A DNA stretch of 64,000 nt from Shinisaurus crocodilurus (taxonomy: Eukaryota > Chordata > Lepidosauria > Squamata > Shinisauridae), in the NCBI GenBank assembly GCA_021292165.1, contig CM037876.1, positions 106,044,324-106,108,323 on the forward strand, given 5' to 3'. Numbering within the stretch: the stretch's first letter is position 1; every line of letters begins with the position of its first letter. Below, piece after piece: positions 54,496-64,000 of this stretch. Below the pieces are notes generated by a model. The model saw nothing but the letters and a program-made list of their open reading frames with translations. It was not told the origin of the DNA and made no database searches. The position numbers and the translations under genes were made by a program.

Positions 54496-54949
54496 TAGTC
54501 ACTTGACGACTGCAACCCTTCTCACTGTTTACTGAGGGTCAGACATGCTTGCCACAGATTTGCTGCTTTCTCTCAGCCAACATGTAATGTGTGTACACCA
54601 TTGCGTCTGGAAGCCCAGATTGGACTTGGATTCCATGAAGTGAATACAGGATGGTTTAAAATGCCAGTTTGTTGCCAATACTTCACATGTTTGCTGCAGG
54701 AAACATCAATGGACTTGGAGTAATAATAACTGCCATAAAGGTGTGAAGCTGCCCTGAGATTTTTTAAAGACATAAGAGTATTGTGTTATTGAGACACAAT
54801 AGTATATTATTAATTGTATCTGGTTTTATACTGTTGTGGTGTTTTTGTTGTTGCTGTGTTTGTTGTACTCATTGCTGTATTGTTTCAATTGATTCATTTT
54901 ATCTATGTTTTACGGTTAGCCACTTTGGTTTATGGGGTCTAAATTCTCA
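54496..54949. other. Unassigned DNA
   Basis: No recognised feature. Confidence 0.35.
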
Positions 54950-55187
54950 AAATATTTATTTATTTACTTTATTTACACCCCGCCTTTTTTCCTGCAAGGA
55001 ACCCAAGGCGGTTTACATAATCCTCCTCCTCTCCATTTTATCCTCACAACAACCCTGTGAGGTAGGTTAGGCTGAGAGTCGGTGACTGGCCCAAAGTCAC
55101 CCAGTAAGTTTCATGACCGAGCGGGGACTAGAACCCGGATCTCCCGAGTCCCAGTCCAACACTCTCATCACTACACCACACTGGCTC
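54950..55187 (-). mobile_element. Sauria-type SINE
   Basis: Complete: minus-strand head 'gagccagtgtggtgtagtga', B box gggttctagtcc, and end 'aaaggcggggtgtaaat' with AAAT units. Confidence 0.93.
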
Positions 55188-55403
55188 CATATGATGTGAT
55201 ACCTAAATTTGAGAAATAAACATCTTGTCCAGAAGATTCTTGCCAGTGCACATTCTAAACATCTTGATGCTTAATCTCAAATGTGGGTCAGATAGTAATA
55301 GGAGCAATAATGTCAGCTAATGTAGGCTAAAACACCACAGTATGCTGAATTGTCATCTCTTATGTCTCATTCTCACAAACAGCAGATGAGGAAGTAAACC
55401 TAT

Positions 55404-56129
55404 CAGGGCCGGATTAAGATAGGGGCTATTGGAGCTGCAGCTCCAGGCCCCTATCCCAAAACAGGCCCACAATCAGGACCGGTGCAGGGCAGTTTGGCGC
55501 CCCAGGCGAAATAATATTTAGCGGGCCCCCCTCTCCAAAGCAGCCCTGCTCTGCAAAAAAAAAAAAACTCCTGCGCCGCCACCACCAACCTACCCTCCCC
55601 CCGCCCTGGCGGCGGTTGCTGCTGCTGCTGCTGCTGCCGCCGCCGCCGCCACTGAGGAGGAGGAGGAAATGACGCGACGGGACCCCCGCGCTGTTTTTTG
55701 CTGGGGAAACCATGGCAACAGGGCTGTTTAAGCCCTGTTGCCCTGGTTCCTCCCGCCAAAACAACGCGGGCAGGGCTCCGGAAGCGACACGACGCGGAGA
55801 AGGTAAGTGGCGGGGGGTGGTCGGGGGGGGTGATGGCGGCGGCGGGGGAGGCGCAGCGGCAGCGAGCGGGGAGGGCGGGGGGAGGCGCAGCGGCGAGCGG
55901 GACGGGAGGGTGCGGCGGCGGCGGCGGCGGCGGAGGGAGGGGAGGGTGCGGAGGCGGAGGCCTGGTGGGGGCGGCGCAGCAGAGGCGGCGCAGCGGAGGC
56001 AGAGGCCTGGCGGGGGCGGCGCAGCGGCAGCGAAGAGGAGCGCAGCATTTCTGCGCCCTCTTCAGCGGCGCCTCTTCAGCCGCGCGCCCTCCTCAGCACC
56101 AGGCCCATAATGCTCTTAATCCGGCCCTG
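55404..56129. mobile_element. GC-rich hAT element, 726 bp
   Basis: CAGGGCCGGATTAAGA at the left and its inverse (tcttaatccggccctg) at the right. CCTAT directly flanks both sides (55399-55403, 56130-56134), a 5-bp duplication. The 8-bp duplication usual for hAT is not present, so this may be a hAT with short target site. The interior is CpG-rich, with a hairpin at about 55711-55745 (ggcaacagggctg / inverse), TGACGCGAC motifs, and a donor-like AAG|GTAAGT at 55800-55807. Confidence 0.8.
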
Positions 56130-56708
56130 CCTATGCCTGTTCTGGACCATAGCACTCCAGATTGTTGCAGAGGGGAATTCACATGACTGAATGTCCCTGC
56201 ATACATAAAAAATCCTTGTTTATAGGATTATATTAAGTCAGGGTGAAAGGGACTACCCTAGCCATCTCCCTGACATGCTGATTTTCTATGTGTATACATC
56301 TTTTTTTTCATGGGGGAGCATTCCATCTTATGAGTCCACTCCTGCAGTCTGAAGTGGTACAGTACAGTCAAAGGTTTACTACTTCACCTGATGTTTACAG
56401 AGGCGTAGCGTGGGGGGTGCAGGGGGGGCCGGCCGCACCGGGCGCAACATCTGGGGGGGCGCACTCGCAGCTCTCTGCCCCAGCTCTTCCTCCTCCTGCT
56501 CCCCCCCCCGAGAGGCGGCTGCCCTTGGAGAAAGGGCAGATCAGCCGCCCGCCCCCCCTCGCTGCTGCTGCCGCCGCCGCCGCACCTGCAGGGTAGTGCG
56601 GCATGGAGAGCGCGAGGGCGGGGCGGGAGGCGAGGAAGGAGGCGCCCGGCCGGTTGAGTCGCGGGCCGGGCAGGCGGCGGAAGGCAGCCCCGCGAGCGGC
56701 GCGTGGGC

Positions 56709-56840
56709 CACGGAGCGCTGGAAGGGGCGCGTGGCGTTGGTGGACCGGCGCCTCGGTGGGATAGGGGCGGCCGTGGCCCGCGCCCTGGTGCAGCGCGCAT
56801 GAAGGTGGTGGCTGCGCCCGGAGCGTGGACAAGATCGAGG
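56709..56840 (+). pseudogene. Captured first-exon fragment, SDR family (DHRS11-like)
   Basis: Reading with four single-base indels gives ERWKGRVALV, TGASVGIGAAVARALVQ, GMKVVGCARSVDKIE. The TGxxxGIG cofactor motif is the signature of short-chain dehydrogenases/reductases, and the surrounding residues fit the N-terminus of DHRS11, which in vertebrates begins MERW and continues in the same way. In the present sequence the start codon reads ACG (56709-56711) and the indels break the frame (extra G near 56740; lost bases near 56760, 56796 and 56810). A splice-donor-like G|GTATGG follows at 56841, as at the end of an exon. It is a non-functional copy inside a hAT transposon. Confidence 0.75.
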
Positions 56841-56909
56841 GTATGGAGGGAGAGCGAGGAGAGAGAGGAAGGAAGGAGGAAGAAGAGAAAGAAAGAAAAA
56901 GGGAAGAAA

Positions 56910-56941
<32 letters not shown>

Positions 56942-57580
56942 GGGGGAGGGAGGGAGGACAAAGAAAGAGGAGGAGAGAGAGAGAAGAAGGGAAGGAAGGA
57001 GGAGAAGGGGGAGGGAGGAAGAGAGAAAGAAAGGAAAAGAAAGAGGAAGGGAGGAAAAGAGAGAGAGAGAATGAAGGGAAAGAGGAAAGATGGGGAATGA
57101 GAAAGGGGTAAAGAAAGTTGGGGAGACGAGAAAAGGAAGGATGGAAGGCAGATAGAAAGAAAGAGAAAGGGAGGGAGGCAGGAAAGGAAGATGAGGAAGG
57201 AGAGGAAAAAGAGTGACCGGGGAAAGGAGAGAAAGAAGGAAGGAAGGAAGAAGAAAGAGAAAGAGAGAGAGAAAAGGAAGGACAAAGCGGAGAACAGCAA
57301 AGGAGAGAGAAGGAAAATGGGGGAAAGGAGAAAAGAGGAAAGGGAAAAAGGATGGCGAGAGAAAAGGAGGAGAGAGAGAAATGGGAGAGGGTGGGAGGGT
57401 GAAGGGAGGAGGGGAGAAAAGGGGGGGAGAAAGGAAAGAGGAGGGCAAAGAAAGAAGAGGTACATTTTTAAAAAGCCAGGAAAGGAGGAGGGAGAAAGGA
57501 AATGGGCTAGAAAAAGAAGGGAAAGGGAGGTGTGGGGAAATGGGATGGGGGGACGGGGGACGGATGAATGAAGAAATGGA
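56841..57580 (+). repeat. Purine-rich (GA/GGA) low-complexity tract
   Basis: About 740 bp almost without pyrimidines on the plus strand. It follows directly after the donor-like site, so it may derive from the start of the donor gene's intron 1. It creates long Ser/Leu/Phe/Pro frames on the minus strand and Lys/Glu/Arg frames on the plus strand. Confidence 0.9.
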
Positions 57581-58031
57581 GGAGGCAGGAAGTTGAGTTG
57601 AAGGGACAGGTGGAAAGCGGGAGGAGGCCCGAGCAGAGCAGAGCAGCGCGGGGTGTGTCTTCTCTTCTTCTTCTTCTTCTCCTCCTCCTCCTCCTCCTCC
57701 TCCTCCTCCTCCTCTTGGGGAGTCTCCCTTATTGCTTCTCCCTCTTTCTAGACCTCTGTGTGACCTCCCCGAATTTAAATTAAATGGAGGAGGCAGGAAG
57801 TTGAGTTGAAGGGACAGGTGGAAAGCGGGAGGAGGCCCGAGCAGAGCAGAGCAGCGCGGGGTGTGTCTTTCTTCTTCTTCTTCTTCTTCTTCTTCTTCTT
57901 CTTCTTCTTCTTCTTCTTCTTCTTCTTCTCTTCTCCTCCTCCTCCTCCTCCTCCTCCTCCTCTTGGGGAGTCTCCCTTATTGCTTCTCCCTCTTTCTAGA
58001 CCTCTGTGTGACCTCCCCGAATTTAAATTAA
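57579..58031 (+). repeat. Tandem duplication (two units) with CTT/CCT expansion
   Basis: The unit 'ggaggcaggaagttgagttg' ... 'gaggcccgagcagagcagag' ... 'cctccccgaatttaaatta' occurs at 57579-57783 and 57787-58031. The second copy has a much longer (CTT)n run (57869-57930), the first mainly (CCT)n. The flanks of the two units are nearly identical. Confidence 0.93.
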
Positions 58032-58525
58032 TCTGTATATTATATACAGATTGATATCTTGCACTTCTATTAAAGAATTACAATTAGAGGTACAGGATTG
58101 AGGAAGTTGGCTCCATCTAGCCCAGTCTTGGATCATCTCCAGGGTATGGTTCCATTTTGATGTTTAGTTTTTGTTCTTGATATTTTTTGTCGTTTACGAT
58201 GGTTGTGAGATGACATATAATAGCATGGCCCATGCTAGGTTACTACATTTGTAGATTTGTATTCATAGACCTGCTGAAAATGTGGAGAATGTGTAATGCA
58301 TGTTCGCACTCAATAAAGTGTTTGAAAATAAACTTGTATTTAGATGCATTTTACTTTAATTACATCAATATTTTCATAACAAACAATACATGTGCTTAGG
58401 GGGTAAGGGTTTCTTTAACTAATCTAGTGGAAGAGACTCGAGTGCTAAAATCCACGGGTTAGGGGGCGCAAATTACTTGCCTTGCCCCGGGTGCTGACAA
58501 CCCACGCTACGCCACTGGATGTTTA

Positions 58526-59242
58526 TGAAAACTAGGCCTTGGACTGAGAAACGGAAACATGAATTTAAGAAGTATAGACTTTGAAGGTATATGGTTTGTA
58601 TTAAGGAAATACAATTAAATTAAATATCACACAGTAAGTATAGTTGCAGACATACAATTATTTACACCAAAGTGCAAATAGAAAGACCTCAGCGGAGCTG
58701 CAGGAGATTCTTGTCACTTGCTGAATTACACAACTACTAAAGCATTATTCATCCTTTACTTAACACTGTGGGAACTTTTAAAAGTAGAAAGAAACTCAAT
58801 CTGAGAGTCACACCTCTTCAACATATCCTGGCATCTTTCACAATCATCAGTACTTTGCAATTCAAATGCAAGCATTACTGTTCTTGAGTTCCAGCTTTAT
58901 TGTTCAGGTATCCATTCCCTCAACTTTGCCAGGCTGATACAGGTTTTCACATCTTTTAGCGCTGCTATTAGCATCATCTGCTTGCAGTGTTCCCACAGCA
59001 AGATCACTATAAAATAAAAAAACAAAAAAACTATTTACTCATGTGATCATTATATATGCGTTATGTAGGCTAGTAGCATATCTCTGCTTACTAATCAATC
59101 CTAGGTCAGGAGAAAGGTTACGTTTTACTGACTCACATAGGTGGAGACATCTTAACGTTGTCTCCGAGATGACTGTGTTTCTTTCTCTAGTGGAAAAATA
59201 CTGTTGTGAGGATGTAACAAATGAAGGCACATTTCCCTACAG

Positions 59243-59302
<60 letters not shown>

Positions 59303-60210
59303 ACACAAACTTAGAAGAGCAACTGGAAATAACTTAGGCTGTGTTTGCATATAACACTAGATAATAGTTTTGTATTATGTGCATAAAAATTGAGCTTATG
59401 TCATGTGCTTCTTCCTCTTCTCCTCTGGCATGGCTGTAAGGCTATCAAAAGCATTTGTTTCTATGTTCAACTAACCACAGCTTTTTGTTATGTCGACATA
59501 GAACAGTGACATAGAGAAATAACTCAAAAAAGAAATTGTGACAGTACGATATGAGCTATGGACATATGTTGTAAGATAGCAAATATATAGAAAAGCCATG
59601 CAGGCAGCTTGAGACAAAAGCATCAAATTCAGCTACTAGTCCTTGTTCCTAGATCTGCAGCTCTAAGATGGTTTGTGAGATAGACTGGGGCTCTAGAAAT
59701 GCTCTGCTTTTAAACTTCCCAGAATATATGGTTAGCCATTGCTGAAAAGGAAGAAAAAATAATTATATACTACATGGATTTTTTTGGTCTAATCCTGCAA
59801 GGCTCCTGTGTTCTTAAATGCAATTGATAGCTGGCTGGCATTACTCCTAAAATCTGCCTTAAAATATATTTTTAAAAGCAACTGCTAGCTGAAAAGACAT
59901 GGATGGAGGAACTGAAAACAGAGAGAAAGGCATTAATTATCTTTTCCCTGGCATGCCAGTTAAAACAAGAGAAAGGGTGGGGTGGTTGACCCAAGTTTCC
60001 ATTCTCCACAGAGAGTGTATGTAAGCCAGTGCATCATTTAGGGTGCTCAGTCTTCTGTTTTCTCAATGCAGGGTCTGCTTTGGATAGTTTGTAAGACACA
60101 GTTAGTCATGGGGCTGTGTAGAACACACACACACACACACACTGGAATTTCATTAGGGTTATCAAAACTTTTTTCTTCTCTGGAAATTCTCCAGATGTGA
60201 ATGCTTACAG
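58526..60210. other. Unique AT-rich DNA with (CA)n(TA)n
   Basis: (CA)n(TA)n at 59244-59302 and a short (AC)n at 60124-60142. No coding motif or repeat was otherwise recognised. Confidence 0.4.
59244..59302. repeat. (CA)n(TA)n compound microsatellite
   Basis: About 17 CA units followed by about 12 TA units. Confidence 0.95.
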
Positions 60211-60334
60211 CAGGGGTGGGCAGAAAGTAGATCTCCGGGTATTTAGATTTCAACTCACAGCATTCCTGACCATTGGCCAAGCTAGCAGGGGCTCCTGGGA
60301 GTCCCAAACATCGGATACCTTCTGCCTACCCCTG
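60211..60334. mobile_element. hAT MITE, 124 bp
   Basis: CAGGGGTGGGCAGAAAGTA at the left and the inverse of CAGGGGTAGGCAGAAGGTA at the right. The central part is a degenerate version of the hairpin of the elements at 22719 and 29371. No clear 8-bp duplication remains. Confidence 0.75.
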
Positions 60335-61254
60335 AATCACCAAATTCCCCTCAAAATTTCATTTCTCGCTCTAGCACAATGTCTCTCACCATCCCTAGAA
60401 CTCCCAGCATGACCTCCAGTGCTGTTGAGAGGAAGATGACACCCACGCTGCAACTCAATACCCAAGCTGTAATAGTGTTTTCTGCGAGTTCTAGGTAGGG
60501 TGGTGCAGAACCAACCTGAGAAATTTCACTAGTTTTACGAAAACACTTTTTGGTTTCTCTTGAAATACCTCAGATGCTTCTTCCTAGCATGAATTTCACT
60601 GCAAGCAAAATTAAGTGGCATCTCCAGTTAGGTAGGGTGTCCTTTTCAGTAAATCAACAATCAACATATCTTACTGATTCAAGAAATGTTTAACTCAGTT
60701 AAGAACTTAGGACAATCTTGGTTCCTTTCAGCACCTGCCAAATTGGAAAATTGCTATGGCAAATCCCTTCTGTCATTTCCCATTTGGTATCTTGGGACAA
60801 CTATTACGCTGCTCAGCAAACTGGTTGCTTTCTAAATGCTCCTCTCGTACATTCCTTTGTCATCTGGCTTGTATAGCTTGGGGGTCTGGTGTGTTTTGTT
60901 GCTGCTGCTGTCGCAAAATGTCTGGCACAAAGTGAGGGAACCATATTTTATTTCATTTTGCTCTGGGGTCTGATTCACACCTGGACAGAAAGTGCTAAAG
61001 TTCTTATGTGGTGACTTTACTGCTTCATTATGGCACACAGAAGTGTTTTCATGAATATCTAAAAGAAGTCACATCAGAAAGAGCACTTAAAAACCAGCAT
61101 TAGCTCCTATTTATATATACACCAGATTATCTACAAAGATTTGTTGTTATTCCTACAGCATTAAAATAAACTAGAGACCCCACTGCAACCAATCTTTAGG
61201 CTGCTAACGTCCCCACTACACAATCTAATCAGCTCAATTATGTGCGTTCTGATT
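60335..61254. other. Unassigned DNA
   Basis: No recognised feature. Confidence 0.35.
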
Positions 61255-61350
61255 ACAATATGTGTGTTTACTGAGTAAAATAGGTGTGCTTACTCAGACA
61301 TAAGTCCTATTAGGTTCAATGGAGCTTAGTCCCATCTAACTGTGCACAGG
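61255..61350. mobile_element. Short 'GCAATCCTA' MITE
   Basis: 'gcttactcagacataagtcc' and 'tcaatggagcttagtcccat' with 'gcacaggattgc' at the right; same family as 17375 and 54205. Confidence 0.6.
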
Positions 61351-61663
61351 ATTGCTTAGCCTTGCTGCTATCTTACACTCTGGGAGAGAAAATGAGAGTC
61401 AACTGCTGCGCCTGTCTCCACATCTGTCTGGTCCTCGGAAACTTTCCCTGCCTTTGCAAACGAAGCCATTTGTCATTTGCTCTGATGCCACCTTAAGCGA
61501 AGCAGCTACTGGAGCAAACCACAAATGGCTTCTTTGTGGAGACCGCCACAACTGCTAAGGACCAGATGAATTGGGAAGTGGGGTGGTTCTGCAGCCATGG
61601 CTTCTGCTCTGTTTCCCACCCAGAAAAAGCGCAAGGCAGGCAAAGATTCTGATACTTTGGGTT
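61351..61663. other. Unassigned DNA
   Basis: No recognised feature. Confidence 0.3.
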
Positions 61664-61720
61664 TGTTGCAGGAAAAAAGGCGGGATATAAATATAATAAA
61701 TAAATAATACTATGCACAAT
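61664..61720 (+). mobile_element. Sauria-type SINE tail fragment
   Basis: 'gcaggaaaaaaggcgggata' and 'taaatataataaataaata' are the last 45 bases of a Sauria SINE. A MITE half (agttcagtgggacttgc) follows to about 61760. Confidence 0.8.
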
Positions 61721-61759
61721 TGAGTTCAGTGGGACTTGCTTCCAAGTAAACTGGCATAG

Positions 61760-62589
61760 GCTGTAACTCTATCTCTTTCCCCTCACTTCCTCTTCCCAGG
61801 CTGGTATATGCCCGGTTCATGCCACAGCTTCACAGCCATAAGCACAGTACAATACATAAGAGATCATGGTGCATTCCCAAATGACATCACACAACCAAAA
61901 TCAGAGAGACATCTAGGTCAATGTATATGACTAAACTTCAACGTTAAGCAACTACTATTTCGAAACGAGACTCCCAGGTTCAAAGGAATTTTATATGCTA
62001 ATGTCATTTAATGAATCAACTGAAGTGTTGAGTCATATCAGCATAATTATCTGCAAGAGGGTGTAATAAATTCCTGCATTACACTAAAATCTGTGAGAAC
62101 ATATGAGTGGCACATCAGTTAGATGTCTTACTATGACTTACGAACTTCCATGACATGCCTAAAAGGGTGACAAATCTACAAGAGGAGAAAAGTTCCTTGA
62201 AAGTCACGTTGAACTTTTACCCATGCAATTCATTTGGCATCTTGCCTGTCTCAAACAGCTAGCAATGTGAAGTCTCTAATGCAAGCAGAAACGAACAAGC
62301 TGAGTTTGGCGAGCATAGAAGGACTTGGTGTGCCAATATCTAGAAATTGAGAGAGTGGGGGACGTGGGAGGATGAGCTAGGCATAATTCCATATACTAAA
62401 CTATGGTCAGCTTTTTAAGGCAACAGCTCATTTACAATGTTTGCATGAATGTATGGTGAAATAAAATTTAAAACTTTAACATGAAAAAGGAAAGATGATA
62501 GATTTAATCAAAATTTAAATTGTGGTCCCTTCGAGAAACTTTAAGAACGTCTTATTGACTCGGAACTCTTTAATAAATAATAAAACAGA
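61760..62589. other. Unique DNA, partly conserved-looking
   Basis: No repeat recognised. About 61970-62110 is AT-rich without repeat character and reads like conserved non-coding sequence. Confidence 0.35.
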
Positions 62590-63052
62590 GGGAGCAATCC
62601 TATGGCCCCTAGACAGCGCCTGAGGGGCCATGGGATATTTTGGATGCCCTGATCTGAGGTCGGAGACAGTGGTCTGACCTGGGGGGGGGGAGCGGAGCTC
62701 CAACCCCCCTCCCCCTTGCAGCCAGCATGGAAAGAACTGCACAGGCTGCTCTCCAAGGTCAGGAACTCTGCTCTCCAAGGTCAGGAACTCGATCTCGGAA
62801 AAGGGGGTGTTTTTGGGGGCGGGGAGGAGACTGGAGAGGCCAGGATACAAGCTTACCTGACACCTCTCCAGCCTACTTCCCTCCCCCACTGAAATGCTCC
62901 GGCTAGAATGGCAAAAAAGCCCATCTAGCAAAGTATGCAGGGTGGGAAGACAGGGCGGCGAGGATCGCCTCCGCCTCTCCACCTGCTCTGCATAGGAAGA
63001 CCATAAGCCTCTGAGTTCGGGGGCTTATGGGCACTGCAATAGGATTGTGCCC
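62590..63052. mobile_element. GCACAATCC-ended MITE, about 460 bp
   Basis: The left end 'gggagcaatcctatgg' and the inverse of the right end 'gggcacaatcctattg' are inverted. The interior 'ttgcagccagcatggaaaga' matches the element at 21470. A 19-bp segment 'ctctccaaggtcaggaact' is present twice in tandem (62749, 62770). Non-coding. Confidence 0.75.
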
Positions 63053-63073
63053 TAAGATTGTTTTTACTGGGGT

Positions 63074-63076
<3 letters not shown>

Positions 63077-63153
<77 letters not shown>
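63077..63153. repeat. (GT)n(GA)n compound microsatellite
   Basis: About 17 GT units followed by about 21 GA units. Confidence 0.95.
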
Positions 63154-63154
<1 letters not shown>

Positions 63155-64000
63155 ACACGCAGATGGGGAGGGAGAGCTTAACAGGGGCAAGGTGCCAGGC
63201 TGAGCCCAGTGGCTTGGAGTTTATTCTTGAGTGTACTGTTTTCAGTGAACAGGGATGCATGAATTTGTTCATTTCAGTTTTTCTCAGTTTCTAATTTTCC
63301 CAACCTTAAATTCAGTTCGTCCCAAACTTCAAGAATTTTTTTTTTTGAGTTCTCATGGAAATTTGTTTGCATTTTTTGTGCATACTTCTCTGAATACATG
63401 GACTTTTGTATATAATTTTACCTAATTTTTCTGTTTACCTAATGTACACATTTGCATACGTATTTTTTTAATTGGAGAATTCCATTGCAAAGTTTGGAGA
63501 AGTGTGATTTTTGAAGGATGATCGTGGTTTGTTTCACATATCGGTTCGACAGATAAGTTCCACTGACCCTGCTACCCTCAAGAGAGGTCCCGCCACCTGC
63601 TTCCTCCAATGTCTCCCCTATTTGATGGTCTATTTCTGCCTCTCCTTGGGCTGAGAGGGCAAATAAGGAACATTTTTATTTAAAATCTGGCTGTGGGCCA
63701 TGTAAACTGAGCACTACTGTGCCTGATCTTGCCCACGGCCCAGTAGTTCACCATTTCAGGGCTAAACCAAAAGCTTCAAAGAAAAAATAGATTTTGATGA
63801 TGAGTTTATTCCATAATCCACCCATGGCTTCATGGTGACAGCAGCAACACGGGTCATGGGAATAACACCACCACCTGGTCACTCACAATGCTAGTTTTAG
63901 GACTACAGTTGGTTCTACCAGCTCTGGTTTTGCAAACTGGTCTAGCTCTCTCTCTCTTTCAGTGGAATATTCAGACAATGTTGCCAGCAATGTTCATGGC
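63154..64000. other. Mostly unassigned DNA
   Basis: 'cagggatgcatgaatttgtt' near 63250 resembles the start of a hAT-like element of the 'CAGGGATG' type, but no matching right end is visible before the window ends. Confidence 0.35.

Larger units (their letters stand above)
56398..58517 (+). mobile_element. Large non-autonomous hAT with captured host first exon, 2120 bp
   Basis: CAGAGGCGTAGCGTGGG at the left and the inverse of CAGTGGCGTAGCGTGGG at the right, with an exact 8-bp duplication GATGTTTA (56390-56397 and 58518-58525). In order: hAT terminal sequence, CpG-rich block, SDR-type first-exon fragment (56709-56840), purine-rich tract (56841-57580), two copies of a GC-rich plus CTT/CCT unit (57579-58031), and AT-rich sequence with AATAAA before the right end. 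No transposase motif is seen. The long frames over the purine tract are artefacts. Confidence 0.92.

Noticed and set aside
55426..56186. Frames of 102-162 codons with Gly/Ala/Arg/Ser runs
   Set aside because: Products of GGC/GCG-rich sequence in a hAT element; no known motif.
56384..57465. Two overlapping minus-strand open frames of about 355 codons, the longest in the window
   Set aside because: They cover the purine-rich tract and translate to Ser/Leu/Phe/Pro low complexity; they lie inside a hAT element and run across the captured exon in the wrong strand.

Overview
The window looks like non-coding DNA (intergenic or a very long intron) from a squamate reptile, most likely a lizard. I find no intact host gene. 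The diagnosis rests on the repeats: tRNA-headed Sauria-type SINEs ending in the motif 'aaggcggggtataaat', CR1 LINEs with (ATTCTATG)n-type 3' ends, L2-like LINEs, a 5S-rRNA-headed SINE, Tigger-like elements and many hAT-type DNA transposons. This combination is typical of lepidosaurs. Almost every long open frame is a decayed transposon frame or a low-complexity artefact.

Layout. 0-10 kb: L2 3' part, a 5S-SINE, a hAT nested in an L2 fragment, a solo LTR (6774-7321), an A-tailed retroposon with target duplication, and two AT-rich unique stretches that read like conserved non-coding DNA. 10-18 kb: several inverted-repeat elements, a GC-rich hAT (12788-13172), CR1 fragments and 5S-SINEs. 18-29 kb: first 'CAGGGATG / GAGTC' hAT (18433-19093), an unassigned LINE with a Sauria SINE inside it, an RTE-like LINE end, a second copy of part of the LINE in inverted orientation at 24.5 kb, and the GC-rich hAT variant (27688-28633). 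29-37 kb: palindromic hAT MITE, two Tigger-like copies, a C-rich minisatellite, a 797-bp solo LTR, and microsatellites. 37-47 kb: an 838-bp hAT with an exon-like segment, an L1-like endonuclease remnant, and the longest CAGGGATG hAT (41920-42920), which keeps the C-terminal hAT transposase domain; then L2, a small solo LTR and a Sauria SINE. 47-55 kb: unique DNA, an LTR-like promoter segment, and the best CR1 (51447-53510, minus strand) with nested insertions. 55-64 kb: two large hAT elements, one of which (56398-58517) carries a recognisable first-exon fragment of an SDR-family host gene (DHRS11-like), followed by mostly unique DNA.

The most interesting theme is a set of non-autonomous hAT elements with well-defined ends (8-bp target duplications for most) whose interiors are CpG-rich, often palindromic, and contain promoter-like and splice-site-like sequence. 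One is clearly derived from a host first exon. This suggests that hAT transposons in this lineage pick up and spread pieces of CpG-island promoters and first exons. A second theme is a 5S-rRNA-headed SINE joined to a CR1 tail, present in five copies on both strands.
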